A stretch of 64,000 bases of DNA from UMGS1901 sp934122115. GTDB taxonomy: Bacteria; Bacillota; Clostridia; TANB77; CAG-508. A program made the position numbers and the translations under genes. Location of the stretch: contig CAKOVU010000007.1 of assembly GCA_934122115.1 (NCBI GenBank), positions 1 to 64,000 on the forward strand. Reading direction: 5' to 3'. Below, piece by piece: positions 61,331-64,000 of the stretch; the stretch's first letter is position 1; each line of letters opens with the position of its first letter. The notes below the pieces were generated by a model. It was not told where the DNA came from, ran no database searches, and worked only from the letters and a program-made list of their open reading frames with translations.

Positions 61331-63296
61331 ATGAATTATAAAGTAGAAAAGGTTTTAAAAGATAGTAAAAAATACATAATAGTTTTCTTAATACTATGGC
61401 TAGTGATAGACATAGTATTAATTGCGCCTATTGCGGTATCAATAGCAAGTGCAACAAATGACGGTAAAGTAAGCATGGAAATATTTTTTGATAATTTCTT
61501 TAAAGAATTAACAAGCTTTACATCTATTTTCAAAGTATTCAATTCAGCTACAATAGCAATTTTTGGGAAGGCCACATTATGGATGACTTTAATAGTTGGA
61601 ATATGTATAATGATAGGAATGATAAAATCAAAACCTAAAAACGAATTTACAGATATTGAGCACGGTTCAAGTGATTGGTCTGAAGGCGGAGAGCAATATA
61701 GAATATTAAGCAGAAAATCAGGAATCATATTGGCAGAAAATAACTACTTGCCAGTAGATAAAAGAGGAAACGTAAACGTATTGGTAGTAGGACGGTTCAG
61801 GTTCTGGTAAATCTGCATCATATTCAATACCAAATGCATATCAAAAATTAGGTTCATATGTATTTACAGACCCAAAGGGTGAATTGTATGATAAAACAGC
61901 TGGATACCTTAGACAACAAGGATATAACATAAAAATATTAAATCTAGTAAATCCAGAAAATAGTGATGGATACAATCCATTATTTCATATAAAAAACAAT
62001 ATAGATGTAGACATTATTGCAAACACAATTGTTAAAGGTCAACAGTCTGAAGGAAAGCCATCAGACCCATTTTGGGAAGATATGGGAGAAATGCTATTAA
62101 AAGCATTGATTTATTATTTAATGGCAGCAAGGCCAAGAGAGGAACAGAACTTAGCTTCTTGTGCTGAATTGGTAAGAGCTGCAAACAATAATGGAGGAAG
62201 CAACCTTCTTACAGACCTTATGAACGAATTGCCTTTCGACCATCCAGCTAGAATGAATTACAAATCAATAGAAATAGCATCAGAAAAAACATATTCATCA
62301 ATACTAAGCACATTACAATCAAAATTAGGAAAATTCGATTCAGAGGAAATTGCAAATGTTACTTCTACAAACACTATAGATTTCGAAGAACTAGCAACAC
62401 AAAAAACAGCATTATATGTTGTTTCGTCAGATACACATACAGCATATAATTTCTTATTAACAATATTCTTTGCTCAAATGATACAGCATTTGTATGATTT
62501 TGCAGATAAGCAACCAGATGGCAAATTGCCAGTGCCAGTATTCTTTATACTAGACGAGTTTGCAAATATAGGTCAAATACCAGATTTCGATAAGAAAATA
62601 TCTACAAGTAGAAGTAGAAAAATTTCATTTAGCGTTATATTGCAGAACTTAGACCAATTAAAAGCAGTGTATGAAAAATCTGCAGAAACAATAATTGGTA
62701 ACTGTGATACACACGTATTTTTAGGAAGTAATTCACCAGAGACTTGTGAATATTTTTCAAAACAATTGGGAGAGAAAACAATTTCTAGAGATAGTAAATC
62801 GGTAAATAAAGATAAACAACATCATAAGCAAGGCTATAGCGAATCAGACCAAATAATGGCAAGAGCATTGATGACACCAGATGAATTAAGAAGAATGGAC
62901 AATGATTTGTGTATAATTTTTGAAAAAGGATTAAAACCAGTTAAGGCAAAAAAATATTATTATTTTGAAAAGCCTATGGCAAGAGACTTATCAAGAAATG
63001 TAATAAGCCATAATGAATTTGATGCTGGAGTAAGAGGAGAATGGAGAAAATTCAATCCTTATAATCCATACAAGGCAGGAAACGAAAATAAAAAAGAACA
63101 AGATTTAAGAGTGGAATCTTTGGATGACTTATTTGAAGAAGATGATAACAAAAAAGAGGTTAAACAAGAAGCTCCTGTGTTACCAATGGAAGAAAATACT
63201 CAGCAGGAAGAAGAATTATTTAGCGAAGATTTGCAGAAACAGCTAGAAGCAAAATTTGATGAGCTTTTTGGACCAATAGATGATAATAACGAATAA
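61331..63296 (+). pseudogene. VirD4/TraG-like coupling ATPase with a frameshift in the P-loop
   Basis: Coupling proteins of this family bring substrates to type IV secretion channels. Read with one base removed, the gene encodes about 654 residues. Two membrane helices (about residues 15-39 and 73-97) come first, then Walker A GGSGSGKSAS (about 154-163), TDPKGELYD, the Walker B FFILDEFANIG (about 402-412) and an acidic C-terminal tail. As given, an extra C at 61793 breaks the frame exactly inside the P-loop; the first piece ends at 61810 and the second resumes in the correct frame. The downstream half has no damage, so a sequencing error is likely, but a true null is possible. Confidence 0.85.
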
Positions 63297-63321
63297 CTAC
63301 TTTCACAGTAGTTATTTTTTT
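63292..63321 (+). terminator. Terminator after the VirD4-like gene
   Basis: AATAACTACT pairs with AGTAGTTATT around a 5-nt loop and runs into seven T. Confidence 0.8.
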
Positions 63322-63409
63322 AAAGAAAAATAACAAACAAATGTTTTTAAAACTATTGACTATGAAAAAAGAGTATGATATAAAAATACATAGTGAGGAA
63401 AGTGATAAT

Positions 63410-64000
63410 ATGAAATTTTTACACATGGCAGATATGCATTTAGATAGCCCATTTGCAACTTTGGCAGGCAAAGAAGGCCTTTCGCAAGAAAGAAGATTAG
63501 AACAAAGGAAAGTAATGAAAGATATAGTGGAATATATAAAAAACAATAATATTCCATATTTATTCATTGCAGGAGATTTATACGAGCAAGAGTATATTAG
63601 AAAATCAACTATAGAATATATAAACGATTTGTTTAAGCAAATACCTGATACTAAAATATTTATAACTCCGGGAAATCATGACCCATATATAAATAATTCT
63701 TTTTATAAAACATTTAATTGGAACGATAATGTTCACATTTTTACAGATAAGCTAGAAAGAATAGAATTAGAAGAAGCTGATATATATGGTTATGGATTTA
63801 ACGATTTTTATATGGAAAATAAATACGAGAATATCAAAATAGAAAATCCAGATAAAATAAATATCTTAATAACTCACGGAAGTGTAGATGGTGGGAATGA
63901 TGAGAATAGGAAATATAATCCTATGAACAGCAGAATTTTGAAAAACATGGGGTTCGATTATGTTGCGTTGGGGCACATACACAAGCTTAGTTATCAAGAT
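63410..64000 (+). CDS. SbcD/YhaO-like DNA repair exonuclease (partial, runs off the window)
   Basis: The first 197 codons of a calcineurin-like phosphoesterase are present. The metal-binding motifs are in order: ADMHLDSPF (about residues 7-15), AGDLYE (about 61-66), TPGNHD (about 89-94), THGS (about 162-165) and ALGHIHKL (about 187-194). The opening and spacing resemble the YhaO/SbcD group, which pairs with an SMC-like partner in DNA end processing. The start is an ATG after GAGGAAAGTGA. The C-terminus and any partner gene lie beyond 64000. Confidence 0.85.
   Translation, partial: MKFLHMADMHLDSPFATLAGKEGLSQERRLEQRKVMKDIVEYIKNNNIPYLFIAGDLYEQEYIRKSTIEYINDLFKQIPDTKIFITPGNHDPYINNSFYKTFNWNDNVHIFTDKLERIELEEADIYGYGFNDFYMENKYENIKIENPDKINILITHGSVDGGNDENRKYNPMNSRILKNMGFDYVALGHIHKLSYQD

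Overview
The window is a stretch of chromosome from a very AT-rich, endospore-forming Firmicute of the class Clostridia. The gene order rpmH-rnpA-yidD-yidC-jag-mnmE-mnmG-rsmG-parA-parB on one side and dnaA-dnaN-recF-gyrB...gyrA on the other shows that it spans the replication origin. Spore-former markers are GerMN, SpmA/SpmB, SpoIIR, SleB/YpeB and a small acid-soluble spore protein. I cannot name the species from the sequence alone.

Layout. 0.1-2.2 kb: primosome genes (a DnaD-like protein and a DnaC-like helicase loader broken by a frameshift). 2.2-2.4 kb: two tRNA-Ser genes. 2.5-11.4 kb, minus strand: the classic origin-left cluster. 11.4-13.4 kb: oriC in two parts flanking dnaA, with a DnaA-trio-like repeat beside dnaN. 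13.4-24 kb: dnaN, recF, gyrB and gyrA, with three genes of a type IV secretion-like set (a VirB4-family ATPase and two companions) between gyrB and gyrA. 24-36 kb: a giant 2-hydroxyacyl-CoA dehydratase activase, RNA-modification genes, an AbrB-type regulator, sporulation genes, murA and walJ. 36-41 kb: sugar-nucleotide genes and a TtcA-like thiolase. 41-43 kb, 53-55 kb and 58-59.5 kb: three prepilin-leader proteins ending in formylglycine-enzyme/C-type-lectin-like domains. 43-52 kb: tadA, tRNAs, SRP RNA, dnaX-ybaB-recR, a glycolipid synthase and germination genes. 55-57.6 kb: murF and ddl. 59.5-64 kb: a DnaJ-like chaperone, a VirD4/TraG-like coupling ATPase with a frameshift in its P-loop, and the start of an SbcD-like nuclease.

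The standout system is the set of three prepilin-leader proteins. Each ends in an abrupt GC-rich island. The islands at 42801-42935 and 59282-59416 align codon for codon but differ almost only at first and second codon positions. This is the signature of adenine-directed mutagenesis by a diversity-generating retroelement (DGR). No reverse transcriptase or template repeat lies in the window. Two of the three genes are also preceded by a 166-bp segment bounded by 25-bp sites in inverted orientation. Each segment carries a TTGAAA-N17-TATAAT promoter that at present points away from the gene. The inference is a phase-variable (invertible-promoter) and DGR-diversified surface pilin/adhesin repertoire. 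Inversion, retrohoming and surface display are all inferred, not shown.

Other points of note are an ATT start codon on the VirB4-like gene, an in-frame fusion of a YqeK HD hydrolase to a prepilin, and two frameshifts that both look like one extra C in an ACGG context.
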